24,450 bases of DNA from CAZPUS01 sp964589825 (GTDB taxonomy: Bacteria; Fibrobacterota; Chitinivibrionia; Chitinivibrionales; WJKA01), in assembly GCA_964589825.1 (NCBI GenBank), contig CAZPUS010000039.1, forward strand, positions 1 through 24,450. The letters run 5' to 3'. The notes under the pieces are model-generated. The model searched no databases, had not been told where the DNA came from, and saw nothing but the letters and a program-made list of their open reading frames with translations. This document shows, in pieces, positions 14,586 through 22,123 of the stretch (position 1 is the first letter of the stretch; every line of letters begins with the position of its first letter). Made by a program: the position numbers and the translations under genes.

Positions 14586-15323
14586 ATGCAATGCATACCT
14601 GCATACAGAGTATCACTTTATATAGCCACAAGTGTTGTTTGTGCCGTTATGGTGGTTTTTTGTGCTGATCATAGTCCCCGGGACGTCGCGACGGGAGTGG
14701 ATACTGTTTCCCTTGCTTCACCTGTATATAAAAATGATACATCGGTTGCCGAGGCGATATATATGCGTACATCGGTGCGCACTTTTGCGCAGAAACCGCT
14801 GTCGTTTCAGTCGATATCGCAGCTTTTGTGGGCTGCAGGCGGGAAAAACGTCGACGGGGTGAGCGGCGCATCGCGCACGTACCCTTCTGCCGGCGGGCTC
14901 TATCCGCTTGAAATATATCTGGTTTGTACCGATGTGGAGAGCCTTTCGTCCGGAGTCTACCGGTACCAATGGAAGGATCATTCACTAAACAAGTATGCCG
15001 CGGGGCCCAACCGCATGGATGCCCTGAAACAGGCAACGTACAGCGGTGCGTTCATAGATTCTTATGTGCCCGCCTGTATTGTTATTACCGCACTTTATTC
15101 CCGTACCACGAGTAAGTACGGTAAACGAGGACAAAAACGGTATGTGCCCATGGATGCGGGAGGAAGTGCGCAGAACGTGCATCTTCAGGCGCACACATAC
15201 GGTATAGGCACCTATCCCATAGGGGCGTTCGATGATATGAAGGTAAAAGCGGCCATCGGTATTGAAGAGACGCAGCAGGTACCGCTCGTGATAATCCCCT
15301 GCGGGAAAAGACAGTCCCGATAA
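14586..15323 (+). CDS. Exported SagB/ThcOx-type nitroreductase-fold protein
   Basis: This 245-residue protein matches the SagB/ThcOx branch of FMN nitroreductases, known to oxidise azoline rings in peptide natural products, though many members stand alone with unknown substrates. Seen: an N-terminal hydrophobic segment (9-26, signal peptide or anchor), RTSVRTF at 61-67 for FMN binding, ISQLLWAAGG (77-86), YPSAGGLYPLEIYLV (99-113), GVYRY, DAGGSAQNVHLQAHTYGIGTYPIGAFDD, and PLVIIPCG. The start ATG 14586 has AAGGAAG 5-6 nt upstream. The usual ring-forming partner (SagD-like) and precursor peptide are absent nearby. A signal peptide on this family points to the periplasm. It appears to be a single-gene unit with a strong terminator. 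Confidence 0.78.
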   Translation: MQCIPAYRVSLYIATSVVCAVMVVFCADHSPRDVATGVDTVSLASPVYKNDTSVAEAIYMRTSVRTFAQKPLSFQSISQLLWAAGGKNVDGVSGASRTYPSAGGLYPLEIYLVCTDVESLSSGVYRYQWKDHSLNKYAAGPNRMDALKQATYSGAFIDSYVPACIVITALYSRTTSKYGKRGQKRYVPMDAGGSAQNVHLQAHTYGIGTYPIGAFDDMKVKAAIGIEETQQVPLVIIPCGKRQSR

Positions 15324-15370
15324 ACGGCATCCTCATGTGGTGCATCACATTTTTTCCTGTGCTGGGAGGG

Positions 15371-15402
15371 AAATAGTATGTTCCCACATACTATTTTATT
15401 TC
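15371..15402 (+). terminator. Rho-independent terminator after the nitroreductase gene
   Basis: A perfect 10-bp stem pairs AAATAGTATG (15371-15380) with CATACTATTT (15387-15396) around TTCCCA, with a T-rich tail to 15402. It ends the transcript before the DUF362 operon. Confidence 0.75.
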
Positions 15403-15475
15403 CGGGAGTCCCGTGCCGATTCCCGGAGTATACGAAATAAACATTTCAGACTATCAGTGAAGGAGATCGGGTTCA

Positions 15476-16762
15476 TTGTCCACCGTTGCAATTGTAAAAA
15501 CCTCTCCTGCGACAGTACTCGAGGATTATCACCGCCTCATGAACCTGGCGGGATATCAGCAGGAAATAGATCGTTGTGTCGATACGGCACTGAAAATAAA
15601 CATAAGCTGGCATTTTTTCTACCCGGGAAGTTCGACCACACCCTGGCAGCTCGACGGGGTTATACGGGCAATGAAGCGTGACGGCTATGACCCGGAAAAG
15701 TTACACGGATGTCATAACCGTACCGTAGTGATTGATGCGCATCTGGGGGAGCGCGAGAACAAACAGGTGGATGTTACGGATGCGCACGGACTGCGCAATA
15801 TCCATCTTTATGAAGGGCAGGAATGGATCCCGGTACAGGATGCGGTCGGTGATCTCACCAAAAAGTTTTTGTGTCTCAACGAGGTGTACCCCGACGGGTT
15901 CATGATACCCAAACGGTTTATCGGCGAAAACATAATTCACCTTCCGACCGTCAAGACGCATGTGTTCACTACCACTACCGGTGCCATGAAAAACGCGTTT
16001 GGCGGACTGCTCAACGAACACCGGCACTGGACCCACCCGGTAATACACGAAACACTCGTCGATCTGCTGATGATCCAGAAAAAGATCCATCGGGGAGTAT
16101 TTGCGGTCATGGACGGGACATTTGCCGGCGACGGGCCCGGTCCGCGCTGTATGATACCGCATGTTAAAAATGTACTGCTTGCTTCCCGCGATCAGGTGGC
16201 CATAGATGCAGTCGCGGCAAAGCTTATGGGTTTCGACCCGCTCAGGGATATTCGTTATGTAAAGCTCGCTCACGATCTGGGGCTTGGATGCGGCGATTCT
16301 TCGCAAATAGAGCTGAAGGGTGATACCGAGGAGGCAAAGCACTCATGGCACTTTGTCGGTCCCTTTAAAAAAATGACGTTTGCTAGCCGTATGCAGCATG
16401 CAATATACTGGGGGCCTTTAAAAAAACCGATCGAATGGTCGCTCAAGACCATCCTTGCGCCGTGGTCATATATCGCGAGCGTGCTGTATCACGATTTTTA
16501 CTGGTATCCGACGCATCAGAAGAATATCGACAGGCTTTTGCACAGTGACTGGGGCAAGCTTTTTCAGAACTGGGAGTCGCTGCAGCATCCGCCGCATGAT
16601 AATTTGGTCAAAGGATGGGATGAGGTTGGAGAGGAGCCGGCGCAGCTGCATCCCGATACAAAGAAACTACTCACACGCGCCATGAAAATTCTGGGGACCT
16701 GTATTCTCAATGCACCGGAAGTGGCGGCCAAAAAACGAAGAAAAAGGGCGATGGGTAAATGA
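15476..16762 (+). CDS. DUF362 domain-containing protein
   Basis: The 428-residue protein has the hallmarks of the DUF362 family: IIHLPTVKTH (153-162), GAMKNAFGG (169-177) and the VMDGTFAGDGPGPR loop (211-224). The family's activity is not settled. There is no N-terminal signal or ferredoxin domain, so it is likely cytoplasmic. The C-terminal half (about 280-400) has an aromatic, His- and Trp-rich stretch (YWGPLKKPIEWS, YHDFYWYPTHQ) that could contact the membrane. The start is TTG 15476, with AGGAG 10 nt upstream. It overlaps gtrA by 4 nt (ATGA), so it is part of the GtrA/UbiA operon and may act in polyprenyl-linked sugar chemistry. That role is inference. Confidence 0.8.
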   Translation: MSTVAIVKTSPATVLEDYHRLMNLAGYQQEIDRCVDTALKINISWHFFYPGSSTTPWQLDGVIRAMKRDGYDPEKLHGCHNRTVVIDAHLGERENKQVDVTDAHGLRNIHLYEGQEWIPVQDAVGDLTKKFLCLNEVYPDGFMIPKRFIGENIIHLPTVKTHVFTTTTGAMKNAFGGLLNEHRHWTHPVIHETLVDLLMIQKKIHRGVFAVMDGTFAGDGPGPRCMIPHVKNVLLASRDQVAIDAVAAKLMGFDPLRDIRYVKLAHDLGLGCGDSSQIELKGDTEEAKHSWHFVGPFKKMTFASRMQHAIYWGPLKKPIEWSLKTILAPWSYIASVLYHDFYWYPTHQKNIDRLLHSDWGKLFQNWESLQHPPHDNLVKGWDEVGEEPAQLHPDTKKLLTRAMKILGTCILNAPEVAAKKRRKRAMGK

Positions 16763-17172
16763 AGGCACGGGTTATTGTTGCCGTCAAATACGCGTTTTTT
16801 GCCGCAGTGTCGATTGGCGTCAACCTTCTTTCCCAGCGGGGCTCACTTGCAGTGTACTCCGGTACGGGCAGCATTTACAGCGCACTGGCGGTGGGAACAC
16901 TCGCAGGGCTGCTGGTCAAGTATCTGCTTGATAAACATTTTATCTTTTATCATTCTACCGCGTGTGTAAAGGAGGATTCTTGTAAGTTTTTTCTTTACAG
17001 TTGTATGGGTATCATAACAACCGCGATATTCTGGGGTACCGAGCTGGCTTTTTATCACCTGCTGCAATTTGGCGGCGCAAAATACGTGGGTGGTGCAACC
17101 GGGCTGATTGTCGGCTACAGCATTAAATACCGACTCGACAAACGATTCGTTTTCTGCAAAACCTACACGTGA
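16759..17172 (+). CDS. GtrA-like family membrane protein
   Basis: The 137-residue protein has four hydrophobic spans and the GtrA-type repeat LVKYLLDKHFIFYH and SIKYRLDKRFVFCK, the (K)YxxxxxFVF signature. GtrA proteins are membrane subunits thought to help flip or handle polyprenyl-phosphate-linked sugars for glycosylation. It overlaps DUF362 by 4 nt and is 12 nt before the HAD-UbiA gene. In mycobacteria a GtrA protein (Rv3789) lies beside the decaprenyl-phosphoryl-arabinose genes, so a similar role with the downstream prenyltransferase is plausible. Confidence 0.88.
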   Translation: MKARVIVAVKYAFFAAVSIGVNLLSQRGSLAVYSGTGSIYSALAVGTLAGLLVKYLLDKHFIFYHSTACVKEDSCKFFLYSCMGIITTAIFWGTELAFYHLLQFGGAKYVGGATGLIVGYSIKYRLDKRFVFCKTYT

Positions 17173-17184
17173 GATTAGCAGCGT

Positions 17185-18654
17185 ATGACAAATGAGCACT
17201 TATCACAACCTTGCGAAATCGATACATCACAGGTGCCGGTTTGTGCGGTCGACCTCGACGGGACACTTGTGCGCAGCGATATATTGTGGGAAGCGTGTAT
17301 CCGGTTCATTTGTCGTAATCCGTTTCACTTTTTCGTACTGCTGTGGTGGATGACACGTGGCAGGATTGCGTTAAAACAGAGACTTTTTCATGCGGTCGCC
17401 ATAGACGTGCGGTTATTGCCCTACAATCAAGAAGTTCTCGACTACCTCAATCAACAGAAACAGAAAGGGCGCACACTTGTACTTGCCTCGGCCAGTCCCG
17501 TCGAGCTGGTACAGAAGGTCGCGGATCATGTGGGCATTTTCGATCATGTAATGGGAACCAGGGATGGACTCAACCTGAAGTCGCGTACCAAGCGTGATGA
17601 GATTGCCCGCGCATATCCCGAACAGCCGTATGAATACATAGGAAACGAAGGGGCCGATTTCGCGGTGTGGAGCGGGGCCGAGGTGGCTGGGGTAGTGAAT
17701 TCCTCCCGGCGTTTTTTTGCGCGGGTGAAACGACGTGTACCAAAGGCGCATCTTTTTTCGATACCGACCCAGCTTGGCTATATACCACGTCTTATGCGGG
17801 TGCATCAGTGGGTGAAAAACATTTTAGTGTTCGTGCCATGGTTCCTCTCGCACCCTTCGGATATAGCGATAGTCACGGTAGGAAAGCTTGTGGCGGCCTT
17901 TTTCTCTCTGAGCCTGAGTGCCTCTTCCGTTTACATCTACAACGATCTCTGCGATATGGCCTCGGACCGTAAACATCCGGACAAGCGACGCAGACCGCTG
18001 GCCGCCGCACGAGTGAGCGTTCCGTACGCAATGATCGTCGGCATGCTCTCATTTTTTGCGGCAATCGCGATAAGCCTGCAATTTGTTTCATGGCAGTATA
18101 CGGTCGCGATACTTGTCTATGCGGCTTTTGTCGTGGTTTATACGGTCAGTATAAAAAGAATAATGCTTCTGGATGTACTCGGGCTTTCGGCGTTATACGT
18201 ATTTCGTATTTTTGCCGGCGGCGTTGCGGCCCATGTCGAGGTGTCCCAGTGGCTTCTCACCTGCTCAGCCTTTTTCTTTCTCAATCTTGCATTTGTAAAA
18301 AGGTTTGTCGAGCTGGTGCAGCTTAAAACGAACAACGGCGAAAAAACACACGGTCGCGGTTATTGTATAGAAGACAGCGCGGTGGTACGTGTTGCGGGTA
18401 TTGCGAGCGGATTCCTGAGCGTACTGGTCTTTTACCTGTATATCACAAACAGCACTGCGGTACTGCAACTGTATGCGCATCCGCGGCTGTTATGGCTTAT
18501 CGGACCGGTACTTATCTACTGGATATCGCGCATCTGGATGCTCGCAAGCCGTGGCGAAGTGCTCAGCGATCCGGTCGAATTTGCGATAAAAGATCCGCTC
18601 AGCTGGGTAAGTGGAGCAGCGATTGTGAGTATTGCGGTGCTTGGTTCGATGTAA
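17185..18654 (+). CDS. HAD phosphatase-UbiA prenyltransferase fusion (DPPR-synthase-like)
   Basis: The 489-residue protein joins two domains. Residues about 17-175 form a HAD-type phosphatase: VDLDGT (D23, D25), ASASP (S102) and motif IV as GNEGAD (N154, D158), where GDxxxD is usual. Residues about 195-489 form a UbiA-family membrane enzyme with the NDLCDMASDRKHPDKRRRP motif (N253, D254, D257, D261, H264, P265) and YTVSIKRIMLLDVLGL. This motif set matches decaprenyl-phosphate 5-phosphoribosyltransferase, which joins PRPP and polyprenyl phosphate; the HAD domain could remove the 5-phosphate from the product. It ends a DUF362-GtrA operon. DprE1/DprE2 epimerase genes are not in the window, so the end sugar is unknown. 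Confidence 0.85.
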   Translation: MTNEHLSQPCEIDTSQVPVCAVDLDGTLVRSDILWEACIRFICRNPFHFFVLLWWMTRGRIALKQRLFHAVAIDVRLLPYNQEVLDYLNQQKQKGRTLVLASASPVELVQKVADHVGIFDHVMGTRDGLNLKSRTKRDEIARAYPEQPYEYIGNEGADFAVWSGAEVAGVVNSSRRFFARVKRRVPKAHLFSIPTQLGYIPRLMRVHQWVKNILVFVPWFLSHPSDIAIVTVGKLVAAFFSLSLSASSVYIYNDLCDMASDRKHPDKRRRPLAAARVSVPYAMIVGMLSFFAAIAISLQFVSWQYTVAILVYAAFVVVYTVSIKRIMLLDVLGLSALYVFRIFAGGVAAHVEVSQWLLTCSAFFFLNLAFVKRFVELVQLKTNNGEKTHGRGYCIEDSAVVRVAGIASGFLSVLVFYLYITNSTAVLQLYAHPRLLWLIGPVLIYWISRIWMLASRGEVLSDPVEFAIKDPLSWVSGAAIVSIAVLGSM

Positions 18655-18656
18655 CG

Positions 18657-18896
18657 TCACCTGTTGTTTTTCCGGTATCGCAGCATTTCCGGGCTGTAGC
18701 CACGGTGACGTTTGCAGAATCGTGAAAAGCACTGGGGATTTTCAAATCCGGTTGCGCAGGCAATCTCCTTAAGACGCATATCCGAATAGGTGAGGTAGCG
18801 GGCGATGATATCCATATTGCTGTGCGGCATTTCGGTTCGTGAATCGGCGGGCACGCAGCAGCAAACGGTGAAATGCGCTGCGTTTTAGTAGTGAAC
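18657..18896 (-). pseudogene. Truncated and frameshifted AraC-family regulator
   Basis: On the minus strand, one frame from about 18896 reads GSLLKRSAFHRLLLRARR, like the end of the first HTH of AraC proteins. From 18854 another frame reads a typical second HTH: MDIIARYLTYSDMRLKEIA, CATGFENPQCFSRF and KRHRGYSPEMLRYR. Joined at about 18855 the two segments have the normal AraC spacing, which points to a one-base frameshift. The N-terminal sensor and part of the first HTH are absent, and the 5' end is cut by the neighbouring gene that ends at 18885. No Shine-Dalgarno is seen. It ends 2 nt from the convergent UbiA gene. It is most likely a relic, although a small protein from GTG 18854 or ATG 18830 cannot be ruled out. 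Confidence 0.78.
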
Positions 18897-19952
18897 CGGT
18901 GTTTCACTGCACCCAAGCGTATATTTTGCCAGGGAAAGAATTTCATCTTTTGATCCGGCATACGCGAGCAATTCGTGATTGCCCTCACTTTTGGTATACC
19001 CGTCGGTATAGGTTCCTTTCTGCATCTGGAGTTCGATTTCACCAAACGGCATCGCTTTTTCGGCAAAGCCGGGCCCGTTGTTGTATGACTGTATTGCGCC
19101 TTTACGACCGTCGGGGTCCGATTTTGCCGGATCGATACACTCCTGCTGTGAGCGGGGCATGGTATTGCAGCGTTTTATAACGCAGAACCATGCGTCGGCG
19201 TCAGGATAGGGAGATACGTATACCGCTTTGCACGGATTAGAAAATTGCATATTTTCAGGGGCTATTCCCAGTTTGTAAATTGCAGCAGCATCCATACGGA
19301 ACCTGAGATAGCCGTTCATGACCTCTACTCTGTCGGCGGGTATGGGGTCGAAGTAATTGATTATCGTTGCATCGGTGCTGACAGGGAAAAAGGCGGTGCC
19401 TGGATTATGTAAGTCGCAAATATAAAGCTGTGCAAGGCTCCAGCAGCTCATGGTCACGTCATCGGAAGGGATCTGTATCATATCGCTGATGGATACGCCG
19501 CAGAAAGCGAGGCCGGTTTCATACGGGTCGTCCGCAACAGTAAATTCACGTTTTGCCGTGCAGTGGTCGAATGTCTGGTTGGTTGCACGGTTGAGGAGGG
19601 AAAAGGTGTTTTCAAATGAGAGTTCACCGCTTATATGGTATCTTCCGGGATCCATTCCGGGAGGAACGGTATGGCCTTCGAAATCGCGTGGGTTTTCATA
19701 GTAAAAATCACGTTCGGGAGATATCCAGAGGCGTTCGCCGCCGATAAGCCAGCTTTGTTGTGCCATGAGCGATCCGATATTTTCGGGAGTCCACAATACG
19801 TTTGGATGATTTTCATCGGGAAACATGCCGATCAGGCGGGCACCGTATTGGGAAAAGAGAAGTGTCCCGTGGGTGCTCGGTATTTCGATGATTTTGGTAT
19901 GAGGTAATATGGTTTCTTTAAGTGCTGCAGGCGTAAAGGACGGTTCGCTCAT
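18885..19952 (-). CDS. Hypothetical protein, possibly mutarotase-like fold
   Basis: This 355-residue cytoplasmic protein has no signal peptide or membrane span. It has beta-rich patches and an aromatic WLIGGERLWISPERDFYYE segment, LLFSQYGARLIGMFPDE near the N-terminus, and a late GFAEKAMPFGEIELQMQKG. The pattern (an N-terminal 'gAri' strand and a GGxRLWxSPE region) resembles galactose-mutarotase-like domains of unknown function (DUF4380/DUF6786 type). I am not sure. The start is ATG 19952, with AAGGAGAA 5 nt upstream; the earlier in-frame ATG at 19976 lacks one. A TATAAT box at 20039-20044 on the same strand may be its promoter. The AraC relic lies immediately downstream, so a regulator may once have been linked to this sugar-type gene. 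Confidence 0.55.
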   Translation of the reverse strand: MSEPSFTPAALKETILPHTKIIEIPSTHGTLLFSQYGARLIGMFPDENHPNVLWTPENIGSLMAQQSWLIGGERLWISPERDFYYENPRDFEGHTVPPGMDPGRYHISGELSFENTFSLLNRATNQTFDHCTAKREFTVADDPYETGLAFCGVSISDMIQIPSDDVTMSCWSLAQLYICDLHNPGTAFFPVSTDATIINYFDPIPADRVEVMNGYLRFRMDAAAIYKLGIAPENMQFSNPCKAVYVSPYPDADAWFCVIKRCNTMPRSQQECIDPAKSDPDGRKGAIQSYNNGPGFAEKAMPFGEIELQMQKGTYTDGYTKSEGNHELLAYAGSKDEILSLAKYTLGCSETPVHY

Positions 19953-20038
19953 TGAGTTCTCCTTGGCTTTAATCAAAACAATTGCTCAGTTCAGGTAAAA
20001 AAATAATATACGAATGCGCGGTTTATTCAACCGTTTTT

Positions 20039-20044
20039 ATTATA
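20039..20044 (-). promoter_or_regulatory. Perfect -10 TATAAT upstream of the mutarotase-like gene
   Basis: TATAAT reads on the minus strand at 20044-20039. The sequence at the -35 position (TCAGCA, 17 nt away) matches poorly. The start codon is about 87 nt downstream. Confidence 0.35.
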
Positions 20045-20056
20045 GCCGTGGTATTC

Positions 20057-20992
20057 TCATGTGCTGATGTGTCGGGTGTTACGATAGGCTTTGCGAAAAC
20101 GCAGCAGCGGAGTGAGGCGTGCTCCCTGCGCACCAAGAATACTGACGGTTCGTGCGGGGGAAAATGCAGCCCGGGAAAGTGCCTTCTCCAGCACCGATTC
20201 GGGAGATTCAAAAGAGTAGACGCCATATGCCGGACACATACCGCTCTGAAGCCACCGATGATCACGGTACGCGCACGCATATGCATAGCCGCAGCGTTGC
20301 GCGAATGCCCATACGCGCGTATTCCAGCTTCCGAAAGGAAACGAAATGGATGATACCGGTATACCGAGGCAATCCTCGAGACGTTTTTTCGATTCACTGA
20401 GTTCGGTAATGAGATCGTTATCCGAAAGGCGGGTTAAATCGGGATGCGTAAGGCTGTGACTGCCGATTTCAATTCCCCGCTCACTCAGTTTCCTGAGCTG
20501 TACGGCGCTGAGATGACGACCGTGAGAGTATACATCCCATGAGGGCTTTTTGCCGATATATCCGGCGACCATGAATACGCTTGCACTGAACCCGTATGTG
20601 TCAAGAAGCGGCAAAACCTGCGAATAAACCGATTCATACCCGTCATCAAAGGTGAGGGCAACGCGTGTATGTGCATGATCGGAGTCGGAATGCATGAGTG
20701 TGCGAACCGATGCAGGCTCGATTGATCGGGAGTGACAAAGCCGCAGAAAACGATCGAATCCGCTGATACGATAATACGATGCTCCGGGGCCCCGGTTCGA
20801 GGTAATGTGGTGAAATACGATCGCTGCACCGGGGGAGGAATCGGGAGTGTGCGGGGTCGTGGTTATCAGTAGAATTCCCAAAAGCAGCGGAACCACGACG
20901 ACAATGAGTATGGTGGCGAGTATCGGCAGCATGGATAAAAAATAGTTTCGGGAGGGGGAAGAAGGGCGTGCGCGGAAGAGAAAATGGAACAT
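20057..20992 (-). CDS. Membrane-anchored polysaccharide deacetylase (NodB domain)
   Basis: The 311-residue protein has one N-terminal span (22-44) and a carbohydrate esterase family 4 NodB domain. Seen: LTFDDGYESVY (113-123) with D116 and D117, and EIGSHSLTHPDL (175-186) with metal ligands H179 and H183. SISFPFGSW (215-223) is the third motif, in the PFG form of some bacterial deacetylases. The likely reaction is removal of N- or O-acetyl groups from a cell-surface polysaccharide or peptidoglycan in the periplasm. There is no Shine-Dalgarno at ATG 20992 or at a second in-frame ATG at 20932, so the start is uncertain. It is 104 nt upstream of the mutarotase-like gene on the same strand. The region 5' of it is AT-rich and shared with the divergent TIGR02147 gene. 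Confidence 0.85.
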   Translation of the reverse strand: MFHFLFRARPSSPSRNYFLSMLPILATILIVVVVPLLLGILLITTTPHTPDSSPGAAIVFHHITSNRGPGASYYRISGFDRFLRLCHSRSIEPASVRTLMHSDSDHAHTRVALTFDDGYESVYSQVLPLLDTYGFSASVFMVAGYIGKKPSWDVYSHGRHLSAVQLRKLSERGIEIGSHSLTHPDLTRLSDNDLITELSESKKRLEDCLGIPVSSISFPFGSWNTRVWAFAQRCGYAYACAYRDHRWLQSGMCPAYGVYSFESPESVLEKALSRAAFSPARTVSILGAQGARLTPLLRFRKAYRNTRHIST

Positions 20993-21113
20993 GTGTAGCG
21001 CAAAAGACCAAAACGGAATTAAATAGAATATGAAACTAATAAATAAATCAAGAAGATACGTAAATCAATGTCGAAAAATTAAAACTATAGTATACAAAAA
21101 AAGTGAAAACCGC

Positions 21114-21142
21114 TTGAAATCGGTCTGGTGGTAGTGTATATT
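21114..21142 (+). promoter_or_regulatory. Sigma-70-type promoter of the TIGR02147 operon
   Basis: TTGAAA (21114-21119) and TATATT (21137-21142) are separated by exactly 17 nt. Transcription would start near 21149, leaving a leader of about 120 nt before ATG 21272. Confidence 0.75.
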
Positions 21143-21155
21143 GTGTAATGAGAAG

Positions 21156-21196
21156 CTGAATTGAGCAGGTTTTGCGAACATTATCGTTCAATTCAG
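21156..21196 (+). promoter_or_regulatory. Inverted repeat in the TIGR02147 leader
   Basis: CTGAATTGA (21156-21164) and TCAATTCAG (21188-21196) are perfect complements of 9 bp with 23 nt between. It lies 7-47 nt after the predicted transcription start. It may be an RNA hairpin or an operator for the TIGR02147 protein itself. Confidence 0.55.
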
Positions 21197-21271
21197 GAAG
21201 ACGTTTTGTGGTGACAGAAACACACACGACATCGCATATGCGTTCAATGCAACCCGGAATGTTTCATAATT

Positions 21272-22123
21272 ATGAAGTACACACGCAACGTATTCGCCTA
21301 TCTTAATTACCGCGAGTTTTTGAGTGAGTATTACCGCTCGCGAAAGCGTGATCACTCTTATTTTTCCTGGCGCATGCTTGCGGAAAAGGGCGGATTCAAG
21401 TCACCCAATTTTATCAAACTCGTGACAGAAGGTGTTCGCAATCTGTCAAAGGACGGGGTTTATAGATGTACAAAAGCGCTCGGGATGAATAAAAAAGAAA
21501 CCGAGTATTTCGAGAATCTGGTATTTTTCAATCAGAGCAAAACACTCGATGAAAAGAATCATTATCTGACCCGTCTTATGCGCATGCGCAAACGGGTAGA
21601 TATTAAAAAACTGGAACTGTCGCAGTATCAGTATTATACGCAGTGGTACAATCCGGTAATACGCGAGCTGGTCTGCAAGGATGCCATCGGGACGGATTAT
21701 GATACGCTCGCAAAGAGTGTTATCCCTGCTATTAAGCCGCAGCAGGCAAAAAAGGCGGTGCAGGTACTCGAGGAAACCGGGCTGATTACACGAAGCGAGG
21801 ACGGTTCATATGAAAAGAGTGATACGGTGATATCTACCGGCGCGCAGGTACAATCGATCGCAGTAGCCAATTATCATAAAGAGATGATGCGCCTGGCGTC
21901 GGAGTCGATCGAACGTTTTAAAGCCGCAGAGCGAGATATTACCAGCCTTACGGTACATGTCTCGAATGAAACGCAACAGATCATAACCGAGAAGATTGCA
22001 CGGGTGCGCAGGGAAATTCTGGACCTGGTAGAGGCTGATCAGAAAAAAGAGCGAGTTGTACAGCTCAATTTCCAGCTTTTTCCTCTTTCCCGCCGTCATA
22101 ATGAAGAGGAGAGCGAATCATGA
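21272..22123 (+). CDS. TIGR02147/DUF4423 family regulator
   Basis: The 283-residue protein starts MKYTRNVFAYLNYREFLSEYYRSRK, then SYFSWRMLAEKGGFKSPNFIKLVTEG, GVYRCTKALGMNKKETEYFENLVFFNQ and later TGLITRSEDGSYEKSD. These are the landmarks of TIGR02147, a family known mainly from Fibrobacter and relatives. The N-terminal part looks like a helix-turn-helix and the later part like a winged-helix DUF4423 domain, so a DNA-binding regulator is inferred. The C-terminal third is helical and charged. The Shine-Dalgarno is weak (GGAA about 11 nt upstream). The stop overlaps the next ATG by 4 nt (ATGA), so it and the lipoprotein are translationally coupled. Target genes are unknown; the coupled lipoprotein is the best candidate partner. 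Confidence 0.85.
   Translation: MKYTRNVFAYLNYREFLSEYYRSRKRDHSYFSWRMLAEKGGFKSPNFIKLVTEGVRNLSKDGVYRCTKALGMNKKETEYFENLVFFNQSKTLDEKNHYLTRLMRMRKRVDIKKLELSQYQYYTQWYNPVIRELVCKDAIGTDYDTLAKSVIPAIKPQQAKKAVQVLEETGLITRSEDGSYEKSDTVISTGAQVQSIAVANYHKEMMRLASESIERFKAAERDITSLTVHVSNETQQIITEKIARVRREILDLVEADQKKERVVQLNFQLFPLSRRHNEEESES

Noticed and set aside
20019..20038. Hairpin CGGTT/AACCG followed by five T on the plus strand
   Set aside because: No plus-strand gene precedes it, and the stem is only 5 bp.
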